Shown here one piece after another: positions 23,042 to 34,775 of a stretch of DNA of 64,000 bases. Under the pieces are notes generated by a model. It had not been told where the DNA came from and made no database searches. It was given only the letters and a program-made list of their open reading frames with translations. Position numbers and translations under genes: made by a program. The DNA comes from Wolfiporia cocos (lineage: Eukaryota > Basidiomycota > Agaricomycetes > Polyporales > Phaeolaceae): contig JACCLO010000018.1 of the NCBI GenBank assembly GCA_029448655.1, positions 248,001 through 312,000 on the forward strand. Reading direction: 5' to 3'. Each line of letters starts with the position of its first letter. Position 1 is the stretch's first letter.

Positions 23042-24611
23042 TCACGCTAGCCACGAGTCGTCAGCCAGCTCTCCCGCCGTCGTACGCTCCTCCGGAACCA
23101 AGCGCAGGTACCTCAGAATGAACCGCTCTGCCGCGTCGACCTCCGCCGCGTCCTGAAGCAAGGAGAAGGACTCGAGCAGCCTGCGGATCTGCCACGTCGG
23201 CTCGTCGTGCTGTGTGAAGTGCGCAAAGCTACCTGCAAGTCCAAGCTCAAACGGTCACAACCAGTGAGAAACATGCGCAGCGACGATTCTGCGCACCGTC
23301 AGCGTTGAAGAATTTGCTCTTGTGCGCGCATTTGTCCAGGAAGCCGACGTCGAACGGAGCGTCGAGCGCCTCGGTCATGCGGGCGAGGTGATCCTCCTCG
23401 ACTCCCCACCCGCTCTGCGCGCTCGCCTCGAACAGCCAGAACCAGACCAGCAGCTCGGTCACTTGTCTCACGCCCGTCAGACGTCGCAAGCAGAACGAAC
23501 TATCCTGAACGCACGATGCACCCGACGCCCCATATGTCCGCGGGCGTGTCCCACGCGTACCCGAGGATGACCTCCGGCGCACGCAGCGCCGCAGGCTGTA
23601 TCACTTCCTGGAAGTGGCGGTGCCGCCAATGCGCTGTGAGGCCCGCGGTGAGCGCCTCGCACACGCGCGCCGGGCACCGACGGTCAGAGATACTCACAGT
23701 GCCCCACGTCGGCCAGCACGGCCTCGAGCTCGTCCTCGCAGACCGCCGGCGCCGTGGAGAGCGGCAGCGCCTGGGACGCGACCGGCACGACCGGCGGACA
23801 GGCCTCCGTCCCGCAGTCGTAGGCGACCGACGGGTCCGTGGCGAGCACGTGCGCGGCGACGGCGGCAACAGCGGCGGGGCGAAAGAGGATGTTGTCGTGC
23901 TTGATATCTAGACCCCCGGCTGTGTGTCAAGTGTTCAGCGCTGCGCGCGAGAGAAGGGGAGCGTGCCTGTGTGTATGATGCCGCAGACGTCGTGCAGGTA
24001 CTGGAGTCCCCGAAGAACCTGCTTCACGATGCGCTTGACGATGTTCGGCCGGACACGACGGTCTCCGTCATCTGTCAGCTTGCGTATGTAGTCGAGGCTG
24101 TATCCCGGAGCCTCCGTGACCACACAGCGGTGTGCGCCGCGCGGCCCCGCGAACGCAAACGAGCCGTAGTAGGCAATGTTATGTCGGAACCCGGGATGCA
24201 ACGGCTCCGCGTCCGCGATCCTCTGCAGCAGCGCGAGCTCGTCGGATCGCTGTTCTGTCTCTCCTCCAGAAAGCGCCTTGGTTGCTTCGCAGGTGAGGAT
24301 TTTGAGCGCAACGAATCAGTCCTCCCTGCGGCAGCGTGAGACTCGCATGGACAGCCGCCGCGCAGAATTTAAATGTGTGCGTACTCCCTATCGCGCGCGA
24401 GCCAGACACTCAAGTACTGCCCCCATCCGAGCTTCCGGACGATGCAGTACCGGCCGCGCTCGAGGGTCTGGCCGAGCCTCGCGGGGAAGTAGCCTGGGTT
24501 GTTGCGCCCCGCCGAGCGTAGGTCCTCCTCCGGGAAGCCGCTGAGCGAACCTGAAGATTCAGAGGATGCCGAGGAGTGGCCGCTATTGCTGGAGACGTGC
24601 GATGAAGGCAT
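23042..24611 (-). CDS. SRPK-like serine/threonine protein kinase
   Basis: Reverse strand, start codon at 24611, stop at 23042-23044, with about six exons. The N-terminus is Ser-rich (first 25 residues). It is followed by YFPARLGQTLERGRYCIVRK, typical of SR-protein kinases, a Gly-rich loop GWGQYLSVWLA, and the Lys strand VALKIL. The catalytic loop HTDIKHDNIL is formed by splicing a GC-AG intron (23908-23966). The activation segment has DVG instead of DFG, then ALRAPEVILG and DIWGVGCI. The C-lobe includes LLVWFWLF and EEDHLARM, and the tail ends DDSWLA. SRPKs phosphorylate Arg/Ser-rich splicing factors, but such genes are greatly expanded in mushrooms with unknown roles. The junction after DIWGVGCI (about 23,500-23,560) has no clean donor, so activity is uncertain. 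Confidence 0.75.
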
Positions 24612-24834
24612 GCTCAGGTGGATACCTTAAGTGTGACTGGCCATGCAGACTTCGGATGTACGCAGCTTCCTCTTTCACCTTCATAACATATCAAGGAGAT
24701 ACGTCGGCTTCAAAGCGCTAGACTGGTTTTCTGACACCTCGCACGCGCCTAACTGCACCTCGAAGTACTTTTTTTCGAAGGTACAGCGACAGCACAATAT
24801 GCCCCGACTATATGTGCGCGATGATGTTTGTCTT

Positions 24835-25689
24835 CTACTCCTCTTCGTTAATCTGCCCGGGGCCCGACTCAGCCCCTGGCATGTCCTCGACATCTCCTCT
24901 CTTAGATCTAGACTTCTTTCGGGGCCTTTCGGCACCCTCCTTCGAAACGACGTTTCCACTACCCCTCTCGCTGCCTTCGCTTTCTCCCGCATTATTGGTC
25001 TCTTCTCCAATGTGCTTGGACGACTCGTCGAGCTTGCGCTTAGACGTGCTTTCTGAGAGCTTGCTCCTTTCCTCGAGCGCTGTGCTTGTTTCCTTTGACG
25101 ATGGATCCTTACTGTCATCTCCTGTGTTACCCTTGGCATCCTCACTAAGAGGATCCTGCAGATGACATGAGCTGTGTTTTCCACTGGTGGCTCGCAGCGA
25201 AACCTACATGTCCCCAGTTCTTAAAGCTGCATCTTCTTTGAACACACCAATGCTCGCATTGTACTTGAAGAGACCTACCTGATTGTGCTCTTTGTATTCG
25301 CCAGCTCCTCGTCTCCTTGAGGTGGTCTTCCTGTGCTATATGCCGGCTATTGTATCTGCGCATGGATCGGTTACTCGCTGTTCGAACAGTCGCTAGAACA
25401 CTCCGATGCCCACCCGACCACTTTTCTCATATGGTCAATATCCTCCTGTATAACTCTGGTGACCCAGAGAACCTGCACACGGACTATATCCGCGCACCTC
25501 GTCGTACTTCTCCGGATCCTTGTCCGGGTTTCTCTTCAGGATCTCGATGATCTTATGCCCACTCTCGATGCCAACGCCTGTGCCCGCTTTCTCACTCTTG
25601 GGGTTGTCAAGCCATGCTTGCAGCTCCTCTGCAGACATATTGACAAGCTCGTTGAACTGAGCGATGATATCCTCCCCTGACTTAACCAT
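24835..25689 (-). CDS. DUF3140-family protein with acidic/basic tail
   Basis: Exon 1 (25689-25498) encodes MVKSGEDIIAQFNELVNMSA and EELQAWLDNPKSEKAGTGVG. Later exons give GHKIIEILKRNP, EDIDHMRKVV, RHIAQEDHLKET and KNWGHV, separated by short GT-AG introns. This order (NM..EL..WL, then SG..I..IL, then D..HMRKVV, then LKNWGHDPL) fits DUF3140. The fungal protein adds a charged tail with KRKLDES and RPRKKSRSKRG, which looks like a nuclear localisation signal, and ends GQINEEE. Function is unknown; bacterial relatives are small stand-alone proteins. A hAT element sits directly at the start codon, with the ATG inside the duplicated target, so the normal promoter is 1.7 kb away. The coding part itself looks intact. 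Confidence 0.7.
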
Positions 25690-25692
25690 GGC

Positions 25693-27431
25693 TAGTGTTG
25701 CCGAAGTTCGGTTCAGTTCAGGTTCAGGGGGGTCTGGGGCTGAACCTAGAACTGAACCGACTGCAGGGAGCCTGAACCTGAACCTGAACCTGGACTGAAC
25801 CTGCTGAACTGGTTCAGCAGGTTCGGTTCATGGTTCGAACTAGGTTCGAACCACTAAATGACTTGCTTTTCTAGAATGTAAAAATAATTTTGAGTCCACT
25901 GGAGTAACCGATGTGCTGCAAAATAAATGTGCCATAGACATTAGAACCATGTAAGAACACCGAGACGCGACCAAACACGCATCAAAATGACGCAGAATGC
26001 ACCACGGAAAGCCAGCTGGTAGGCAGAGGCATTATGCCCATCCGAGGTGGTTTAGCCACAGCTCGACCGATCGTGATCGACCTCGATCGTGCTCGCACAG
26101 TGAACGTTGAACCTTCGCTGGTTTGCGCACAATCTGAAACGTCGCAAAAGCCCTGCGGACACTCTCTGGCTGCTCATCTAGTCAAAGACAGGTACTATCC
26201 AACATTTCTCTAGGCTCTCTAGCATAGACAGGTCTGTCCCAACCTCGACTACTTTCCTATAGCTTTTTCCATGTCTTGTCTCTCTAACCTCTGCGCACCA
26301 CCTTAGATCTACGGTCTATCGGTCTCGTAAAATAATTTTCTAGTATTCCAGGACAATCCTCACTGTTTCAGGGTTCGTCTCCGACTTGTCTAGCTTGTAG
26401 GGTGCATACTCAAATTTTAGGGCACTCAAAATGTTGTAGAAAACCTTATAGCTCTCTATGTATTTAGGCGATGTGCAGATACGAGAAAATACATTGATTA
26501 CTGCCAAGACGAAGTTAGACGAAGAGCTGTGCTCGAGGCGTTTGCTCAGGACTTAGGGAATCAGTTACCAATGTTTTGATTTGATTTCTATTATTCCTGA
26601 TCCATTCAACGTGCCGCCGCCGTTTGGATCGCTACAAGCTGCGTGTCTCCTAGGTACATTGCTCGCCATCGACCCCTTAAACACCTCACCTATCGTGGCA
26701 CATCCTGACCTGCCCGGGAAACCCGAGGGAAGTATTTTTCTGACAACACCAAACTTCAAGGTCTGCAGTGCCTCTATTTGGTGTCTATTGGGCTGCTACA
26801 TTCCAAATTGGCTCTTAGTCTTCTTTACAGTGGTAAAACATAACTTTTGATGCACAATAGTCACTCAAGGCAGCAAGTTTGAGCAGTTCAGTAATCAGAA
26901 TCCATGAGCAGAATGAGTGTGAATTAGCCTGAGGCAAAGCTTAATAACAAACCTTATTAGACAGCTCTGTATATAACCTAGGTTCATGGATATGAAGTGA
27001 AACATTGTGAACTACATTTTTTACTTCATCTGACAGCAGTGAATGTAGCCCAGTGCCAAAGAAAGCACAGTACTTCCAACATGGGGCTGAGCTCTCACCA
27101 TATTGGGAGACTGGAGTATATCAGTGCTGATGCTTGCCATTGTGAAACCAGTTATCCATAGCTTACTGCAACAATACTATAGCAAAAATGGCAAGAATAT
27201 GATTGTAATTTATGCTTATCCACCAGCAGTTGCCAAGAATATGTTAATGCTAAGTGGTTCAAGGTTCAGTCCGGTTCGAACCTGGTTCAAGGGTACCCAT
27301 GGCCCCCCTGAACCAAGAACCGAACCTTGACATCCTACCCTGAACCGGACCTGGACTGAACCTGAACCTAGGTTCGGTTCCGGTGGTTCAGGTTCTGAAC
27401 CTTGGTTCTGAACTGAACTTCGGCAACACTA
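25693..27431 (+). mobile_element. Non-autonomous hAT element, copy 2 (1,739 bp)
   Basis: The ends are TAGTGTTGCCGAAGTTCGG and CTTCGGCAACACTA. The perfect 8-bp target duplication accatggc lies at 25685-25692 and 27432-27439. Length is identical to copies 1 and 4, with few visible differences between them, which points to recent movement. The target is the start codon of the DUF3140-family gene. Confidence 0.93.
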
Positions 27432-27439
27432 ACCATGGC

Positions 27440-28909
27440 GACTGGCGACTGGCGGCTGGCGAGTGCAGAGCACAAAAGTGGGTAGCAAAAATTGACCTAC
27501 GAGCTGTCCATCCGCTCATCTATTAAACTAACACTGATATATACGTGGATCGTATCGAGAACCATATCGTTCCGGCGGTAAGTACCCAAAAAGACAGGTA
27601 GCCACAACCAATCACGCGTAAGATCTGCGCTCTGTGACAGGTTTACAACAGGATGTACATGTTACCCATATGCGGTGGCATTAAGCAAACCCCACTATGC
27701 AGCTTCTCAAAGTTGTTACTGTCTCTGGACTTTATAGCATACTGCTCTGTCGGTAAGCATTGCGCCTGGACGCGGGAATGCACTAGCAGTACTGATCTGC
27801 TGACTTGGAAGTTCCACCCCGGGTATTCAGGAATCCCTTCGCAGAACCAGAGGAGCGCCCGTCTCTCCCTACGGACAAACATGCGAACTCGTAGCAAGAG
27901 ATCCAGGACTCGACCATGATACCTTCACAGCAGAAACTATTACTGGATATACGGTAGGTGCTGCCATACGTGTAGCTGCTTTTTGCGTTCAGGGAGCATA
28001 TCGCGGTCGGACTCAACTGAGCCCACTACACGATAGACTTCCTGGAAGCAGCACAACGGCATCTGCTTCCAAGGGTCTCCACATGTACAGAGACAGCCAG
28101 CCATGGGAGAGTATCCCGCATGAGTGGCTGTCAACGTACATGTGGAGTCCAACCTACCCCTATCCGGTCCAAAATCACTAGTTACCACTGGCCGCAGCTC
28201 CGACCAGACTTCGGTGCCAGAAACTGCATGTCGCCAGTTGAAGTCTAGCCCATGCGCCAGGGAGTCCTTCCAAGCTGACCACCCTAGTATAGCCACTTTG
28301 TCATAGTCGAAGCAGTGATAACACGGTCAGCCGCTACCGTCAGAGCAGCCGCCGCGGTACAGCCAGTCGCCACTGTGGAGTCACCCAGAGTCGCTGCCGT
28401 AGTCGATCCGCCGTCGCCGTTCCAGATCTCAGCCACAACAAGCGCAATACGCTGTACCATCATGCATACCAGTGAGATTGCGAGAGGGAGGTGCCAATTA
28501 AAGTGGGGGGAGGTTCCAAGGGTCGCCGTAGACAATATGCCACGAGATACCCATGGGATCTGCAGGTACAACAGCTACATAGCCCGAAGTCGAAGATGTC
28601 TGCGAGCGGTATATGGAAGAAGGAAGGAATCGTATGAAAGCCATTGACAGGATAGGGTATATATATGTAGTAGGCCTGAGTTGTTTGCGACTCACAGATG
28701 CCAGCCGAGAGGCTAACTTGGAAGCTGACCTACGCAGCCGCTTGATCACGTCCACAACCGCTGGACCTCTGATGTCGTGCTGCTGAGGCTAACAGCTGAT
28801 GTCATTGATTTATGGTCACATAAACTATTCTAATGAGTCGAGGACACCAGTAGTCAGCCAGTATACCAGCTCCCGAGCTTCTTCGCGAAGTCGGAGATGC
28901 AGCAAATAT
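27440..28909. other. Region with possible reverse-strand gene, unassigned
   Basis: The first part (27,440-27,600) is the ancestral 5' flank of the DUF3140-family gene and holds three ctggcgact-like repeats. Further on, the reverse strand has frames at 28498-28755, 28284-28571 and 27940-28296 that could be exons of one gene: MAFIRFLPSSIYRS preceded by a TATA-like atatatatacc, then an Ala/Thr-rich segment. No family is recognised and no consistent splice model could be drawn. Confidence 0.3.
28078..28146. repeat. Inverted repeat (hairpin)
   Basis: The outer arms tccacatgtac (28078-28088) and gtacatgtgga (28136-28146) are perfect reverse complements, and an inner pair gacagcca/tggctgtc is placed symmetrically. 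The loop is about 25 nt. No flanking duplication is obvious. Confidence 0.85.
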
Positions 28910-29140
28910 TCCCGCTACGTCAGTAGGGGGTTCTTATAGCCATCTCGCGAAACTTTCGTCCGCGACCATTACCATGTCACATGATTTTCACGTGAGATGA
29001 CATTTATCATGTGACTTGCTCTTTGCTCGTGCCTCTGCTTTTTTTTGCGTGTCGCAACCTGCCGCTCCTCTACCTCCTGCCTTGCGCTTGCGTCGTGATT
29101 GCTGTCGTGATTGCTTTCACATCCCCACCAAAACTCCCTT

Positions 29141-30833
29141 ATGGTTCGCCTCAGCGTTACCGGCTCATACTCTGGCTTGCAGGCATTCATATTAATTGAT
29201 TCTGCACTTGCCGAATCTGTCATCTCCTCTTCCTTTGCGTCTTCTAATAACATAGCTCGCTTGGTCGCCGTTACCGGGGGGGTGGTACACTCCTCCGGTT
29301 CTGGACCAACGATTGTGCCCACCGCAGGTGGCTATTACGAATCGACACTCCGTATGTCTATAGGACCCTTGCGCCCTCATGATATTGCTCTCGGCGCCGA
29401 TTGGTTCGCGGCTGCAAAACCAACTTTGTCGTCCTTCGCAATTTTGGAACCTTCTCTCTCTGACAGGACTTCTTTGCATCCAACCCAAACATGGAAGCCG
29501 CTTTCTTCCACTGCAATAGGTACGTCTCTCATCTCTTTCGACGTTGCGCATCCGTTACTGACCGTTTAAATTCGTCACGTCATCCCCGTATCTCTGATTG
29601 CTTGTGCATGCGCACGTTCTTCGATCTCTGACCGGTGCCCTCTCTGTCTTCTTGCTTGCAATTTCAGTTGGCGATCGTCTTGCAGGCGCTCATGTGAATC
29701 AGCCCTCCGTTTCTGTCTCGTTGCAGACTTCAAACACTGTCTTGCCTTCTCTGCCGTCTTCTTCGAACTTGCACACTGTCCGCCCTCTACATGGTGACGC
29801 TGGTTTGGCACTTGCAGACTTGGGCATTTACACTTCCTTCCCTAGCTTCTTGACATTCTTGCCTGATCTGTTGAAATGTCATAACGTCGCTGTCCCCTCC
29901 TCCGCAGGTGATTCTGATCTCGCTCTCACTCTCTTTCGTCACTTGTTGAACGGGGTATGTGCCTCCTCCTGCTCATTGCCTCGTGATGCCCCACACTGTG
30001 CGATTATAGCGGGAACATGTCGATCTCAATGTGATCTCGCAGCCACAATTTTCGAGGGTCTGTCAGCACATCTAATGTCTCCCTCCCTGTCAGTCCTCTT
30101 AATCAGACAGTATTGCATATCGCTCGGCATCCCCTTATCTCCTGCTTCAGATCCGGATGAACGTCGCGCATTGTGTTCTGCATTATGTACTTATTACGCC
30201 GGCCTAATGCCTGCTTTGACCGAGAATTCCGTTTCTCGCGAGATCCACCCTGTGCCCTGTGGAGATCCACTTGATAGATGCTTCGATAGCTTTGAACGGC
30301 AGACCTTACATGTTCTTGAACAATGCGCTCGCAGTCATGGTATCGACGTCACCGCTCAACACACTCGTGAAGACTTGCGTGTTCTCATAACGAAACATAT
30401 AACCCATGGCTTGTGCTCGACAAATGCTGCTAGCGAGGGCTGTCTTTCTATATTTCACTCATTTGAATCCGAAACTCGCCTCGGTCTTAATGATTTCCGT
30501 ATCCTCGTTCTTTCGTCTCTTATGATGCGAGTTGCCGTCAAACCCCTCATGCGTATATTGAGAGTCCTCGACTTATCTTTCGATCCCAACGTAAGCTTCG
30601 CTAAGTTGCGTCAGGTTCTGCGCAACTTCATTTCGACTTTACGCAATGATAACCGTGCTGCATACTGTCGCCGTCATCGTATTGAACACCGTCAAGAAAG
30701 TTTACGTAATATTCGTAACTGTTGGCCTCAGTTAGTACCCACTTCCTTGAAGGATCAATTAGTTCGGGACTTTCGTGAGCTCACCTCAGCTACCTCTCTG
30801 TCTTCCTTCACTTGTGCTGCCTGTGGAGAGTGA
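29141..30833 (+). CDS. Helitron N-terminal protein region (ORF1 spliced to ORF2)
   Basis: ATG-29141 opens MVRLSVTGSYSG, the segment also kept in the small Helitron. A putative intron 29520-29667 (gtacgt ... atttcag, 148 nt) joins this frame to the frame running to 30833 (GDRLAGAHVNQPSVSVSL). The long frame has Cys-rich stretches (CASSCSLPRDAPHC, GTCRSQCDLA), His pairs and a final SFTCAACGE, suggesting a metal-binding or DNA-binding region, but no named domain is recognised. The frame ends in TGA directly followed in the same frame by the next segment. The stop probably replaced CGA, so this and the following frame were one protein. Confidence 0.6.
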
Positions 30834-30836
30834 ACG

Positions 30837-31787
30837 TTGAACTCCAAGCGTGTGGTTGTACACTCATCCGATATCAACTTGACATTGTTACGTTCTCCTT
30901 ACTCTGATTCTGCAGAACAAGTTCTCCACGGTCCGTTTACGGAAGGACCTCTAGCTCGTTGTCTTGTGGATCCAGCTGGTGTGTCTGTAGATTCTGCTTC
31001 TGGTGAAATGTCTTTGATGCTATGCAAATGTTGCCCTTCGTCTCTGCGACTGGGATCTCTTCCTGCTCTCGCTCTAGCTAACAAGACATTCCTTGGACCC
31101 ATCCCATCAGAATTGCTGGAACTATCTCAAGTTGAAGAATCTATGATAGCGAGATGTCGTGCTAAAAGCTGGATTATACAGCTCAAGGAAAATTATGGAG
31201 GTCCTCACAGGCCAGATTCTCAGCGCGCTATGCGTGGACATGTTATAATATATCCTCAACGTCCTGAACAGTTGGCTGAAGTGCTCCCTCCACCGATTGA
31301 AGATATCATTACTCCCATTTGTGTGGTATTCATCGGTGCCAACCCTCCAACAAAACAATGGCTACGGGAGCATGCTAAACCTCTCATTGTCCGTCGAGAA
31401 AAGGTACGCGCTGCCCTGCTTTGGCTCAAGGCTCATAACCCTTTATATAGTCATGTACGCATCGATGACAATGTCGTTCAGTCTCTACCGGAGGATGACG
31501 TTCTCCCTGTGCCTATTCAAGTGGTGACCCCGAACGCGGCGCAGGAGGTGTTGACATCACGTTATGATGCACCGCATACCGAATCCCATGTTGATGAGGC
31601 AAATCAAGGTCACGATGAGTTGATTTTTCAACGTGTGGTTGTGACTGATGTGGACGTTCACGCTCCCTCGCATGAGTTGCGTGCTGCTGCATTAAGACAT
31701 ATCAAATGTGATAACGGTAGTTTTGTTTCTATTCCACATGATCCCCATCCTGTCAATGAATTCTGCAGTCCTACTTGTTCCCCATGA
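30837..31787 (+). CDS. Helitron protein segment, DUF6570-like
   Basis: Same frame as the preceding ORF. It contains LCKCCPSSLRLGSLPALALA, then SELLELSQVEESMIARCRAK, GHVIIYPQRPEQLAEVLPPP and WLKAHNPLYSHVRID. This succession (Cys-containing start, a line of 'ELSxxEExMIxxCRxK', histidine/proline block, 'LxWLKxHNxLY') is the DUF6570-like part that precedes the Helitron-like N domain in fungal Helitrons. It ends near 31,765 at a one-base frame change that leads into YLFPMIYPTLFPYGVGGF. It is a piece of the single Rep/helicase polyprotein, not a separate gene. Confidence 0.65.
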   Translation: MNSKRVVVHSSDINLTLLRSPYSDSAEQVLHGPFTEGPLARCLVDPAGVSVDSASGEMSLMLCKCCPSSLRLGSLPALALANKTFLGPIPSELLELSQVEESMIARCRAKSWIIQLKENYGGPHRPDSQRAMRGHVIIYPQRPEQLAEVLPPPIEDIITPICVVFIGANPPTKQWLREHAKPLIVRREKVRAALLWLKAHNPLYSHVRIDDNVVQSLPEDDVLPVPIQVVTPNAAQEVLTSRYDAPHTESHVDEANQGHDELIFQRVVVTDVDVHAPSHELRAAALRHIKCDNGSFVSIPHDPHPVNEFCSPTCSP

Positions 31788-34404
31788 TCTATCCAACGTT
31801 GTTCCCATATGGCGTCGGCGGATTTGAAGACAGCGCTCGAGCTAAGCCCATCTCATTCAAGCGTCATGTCAAGCATTTATTCTCTCTCTCTGATCGCCGT
31901 TTCCAACAGCATTACTCTTTTCTGTTCACTGCTTTCAACATTTTGCAACGCAGAGCTATATTGCTACATACCAGTCTGAAAGTAAAAAAAGCGAATACAA
32001 CTCAGTGGCCTCCCGCTTTGCAGCTGTTTCTCCAGAGGCGATTGCTAGAGTCTGTGAACGTATTGACGAAAAAGGTTATCCTAGTGCTAACGACTCAGAG
32101 GAGTCTATGGTTATAAAACTGATGAAGGAGGTTAATCTGGTGACCTGTCTTGTTCCGGGATCGGCTGCGTCTCGAGTCGGTATGCGAAACGAAATTAGAG
32201 GGCTGATGTTGACATTGGGCCTTCCTAGCTTCTACATCACCATTAATCCTGCTGATATTTATAATCCAGTTGTTAGGTTCTTGGGTGGATCCGACTTTGA
32301 TCTCGACAGATTGCTACCAGAGTCACCGCCTAGCTATTGGGAACAGTCACTCTTAGTTGCTCGCAACCCCACAGTGGCCGCTCGTTTTTTTAATATTTAT
32401 ATGAAGGCATTTATTTCCTCCCTGTTGGGTTACGATCCTTCTAAGAAAGAAGTTGAAGGAGGCATACTCGGACTTGTGAAGGGCTACTATGGCTGTGTGG
32501 AAGCTCAAGGTCGGGGAACTTTACACTGTCATATGGTAATCTGGGTTGAAGGAGCTCTCAATCCTAATGAAATCAGGGATCGAATTCTCTCTGTTCAGGA
32601 TGTCAGTTTCCAACAACGGTTGCTTTCCTTTCTGGATGACACAATTAGTACTTCAGTGCCCCCAACCCCTGAGTCTGTCCCTACTCAGTATCCTTCATTT
32701 AATCCAACTACATTTAAGGGGGTGCCCTTGCCTGGTGATGATCTTTATTCTCCTGAATTACGACAACTCGACATGCATCGACTCGTGTCTCAGTGCCAAC
32801 AACATAAACATACTGATACATGCTACAAGCATTGGCGTGGCGTTAAAGACGGTCCAAGAGAATGCCGTTTTGATTTAAATGAAAACAACTACAGGTCGGT
32901 TAGTTCAATAGACCCACAAACAGGAGAATTAAACTTGCGATGTCTTGATGGCTTAGTGAATAACTTCAATGCTACTGTTCTGGAAGCTATGCGTTGCAAT
33001 ATGGACATCAAATTTATTGGATCGGGAGATGCTGCAAAGGCAATACTGTATTATATTACTGATTATATAACTAAGTCCCAACTAAAAACCCATGTAGCTT
33101 ATGCTGCTCTGGAATTAGCGGTGAAGAAACTAGGTCAGTATGATCCTGCACAAGACGAATTAGCGTTCCGTGCTAAGCGATTACTTCAACGTTGTGCGTT
33201 CTCTATGCTGACTCATCAAGAATTATCTGCTCCTCAAGTCGTTTCTTATCTGTTGGACTTTGAAGATCATTTTACCAGCCACTCTTTTGTTAACTTATAT
33301 TGGACATCATTTGAGAACTTCGTGAACACCCAAAATGAAAGTCCGGAATGCTATCCATCTCACTCAACACAGTTCCAGCCAAGTATGATTTCTGATGCCT
33401 CTGATCGTCTTAGGTCTCAAATATATGAAGCTGGAGAAGCTCTTCATTCAAGTGTTCTGGATGTTTCATCAGAGCCTCGTGAAGACGAGATTGTTTGCAA
33501 TGATGAGATTTCAGTTGCAGTTGACAAAGCCGGTTCTCTAATACCTCGTGGTTCACAGTTGGCTGACTACCTATATCGTGGTGATGAACTACACAATGTA
33601 TGCCTGTGGGACTTCGTGTCTCGGGTTAAAAAAATCCCAATAGCTCGTGCCAAAAGAAACCCTTCTACAGAAGAAGGTAACGATGATGTAGAGGAAGAAT
33701 TTGAAGATGATGAAAATAATCATATTATACCTGAAGATTCCACTAACAACATTACCCCTACAATTAGTGAAGATGGTAGCATCCACACCGGAAGTATAAG
33801 TGTTCTTGACTTGACCTCAGCAAAGCGTCCTATTGTCAGCTTTATGTCTGACCATGTTGAAAGCCAATCTAAATGCCTCAAGGTCATGCATCCATCAAAT
33901 GCTGTTGTCCCTGTGCTGATTGGCCCCTCCCTTCCTCGACGAGATCGGACGGAGATGTATGCGAAATACTGCCGTCTCATGTTAATTTTTTTCAAACCTT
34001 GGAGAGCTGTGTCTGATCTCTGTCGTGATGGTCAAACTTGGATCTCTGCATTTGAGGCATTTAGAGATTCATGTTCCACAGTTCACTGTGACATCATGAA
34101 CAACATGCAGATTTTACATGAGTGTAAAGACTGTCGTGATGATCACCTTAACAGAAGGACTGCTAACCGTTCAGCCCGTTCAGCTCGTCCATCCCAAGAG
34201 CTCGTCAGTGCATCAACTGATTATGATGATCTATCTGCTGAATTAAATGAGTCAGAGATCTTGGACCAGTTACAGGCTATCGAGACATCAACAGCTTCAC
34301 TGACTAGACTACGTGCCAATGCTAACACTGCTGAATGCGTTAATGAGGTTGAACGTTTTGGAATATATAATCACGCCTCATACGATAGTATAGTTGCAGA
34401 TTAA
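31775..34404 (+). CDS. Helitron Rep region (Helitron-like N domain and HUH endonuclease)
   Basis: The segment starts with MIYPTLFPYGVGGFED, the start of the Helitron-like N domain, and changes frame at an A7 tract near 31,985. It then runs 799 codons. The Rep catalytic core has GRGTLHCHMVIWVEG (HxH metal-binding motif, 32,510-32,550) and YYITDYITK (two-tyrosine motif, about 33,045-33,075). An acidic spacer follows (EEFEDDENN, about 33,690). It stops at TAA 34402-34404, with the same frame continuing beyond, so CAA to TAA is the simplest explanation. The HUH and tyrosine residues needed for strand nicking are all still present. Confidence 0.85.
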
Positions 34405-34775
34405 AGTCAGTATGTTGTCAATGCAAGCACTGGACAAGATGACCTGGAGCGGACATGGAGAGACATATATGATGACCGTAAGGAACACTGGAAAAAATCG
34501 TTGATTGAAAATAATGTTTCCTCAGAGATCAACCCATCAACTGGGACACACTTCATCATAAATCCAACCGTGCTTAATATAAATTTGGCCCCTGAATTCA
34601 TAAACCCACCGGTAGTTGAGCATCTGCAGATCATGCATATAGATCATCATAGTACTGATGTCAATGATAATTATGTAGATCTCATTGCTGATCGCTGGAC
34701 ACTCTTGAACAGCGTAGAGCATTTTCTATTATTGCTACTCACTCTTTCACACATGCACCGGATGAACAATTAAAA

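Noticed and set aside
23516..23911. Plus-strand frames of 96-131 codons over the kinase
   Set aside because: They arise from the GC-rich codon pattern of the kinase on the other strand and have no domain-like features.
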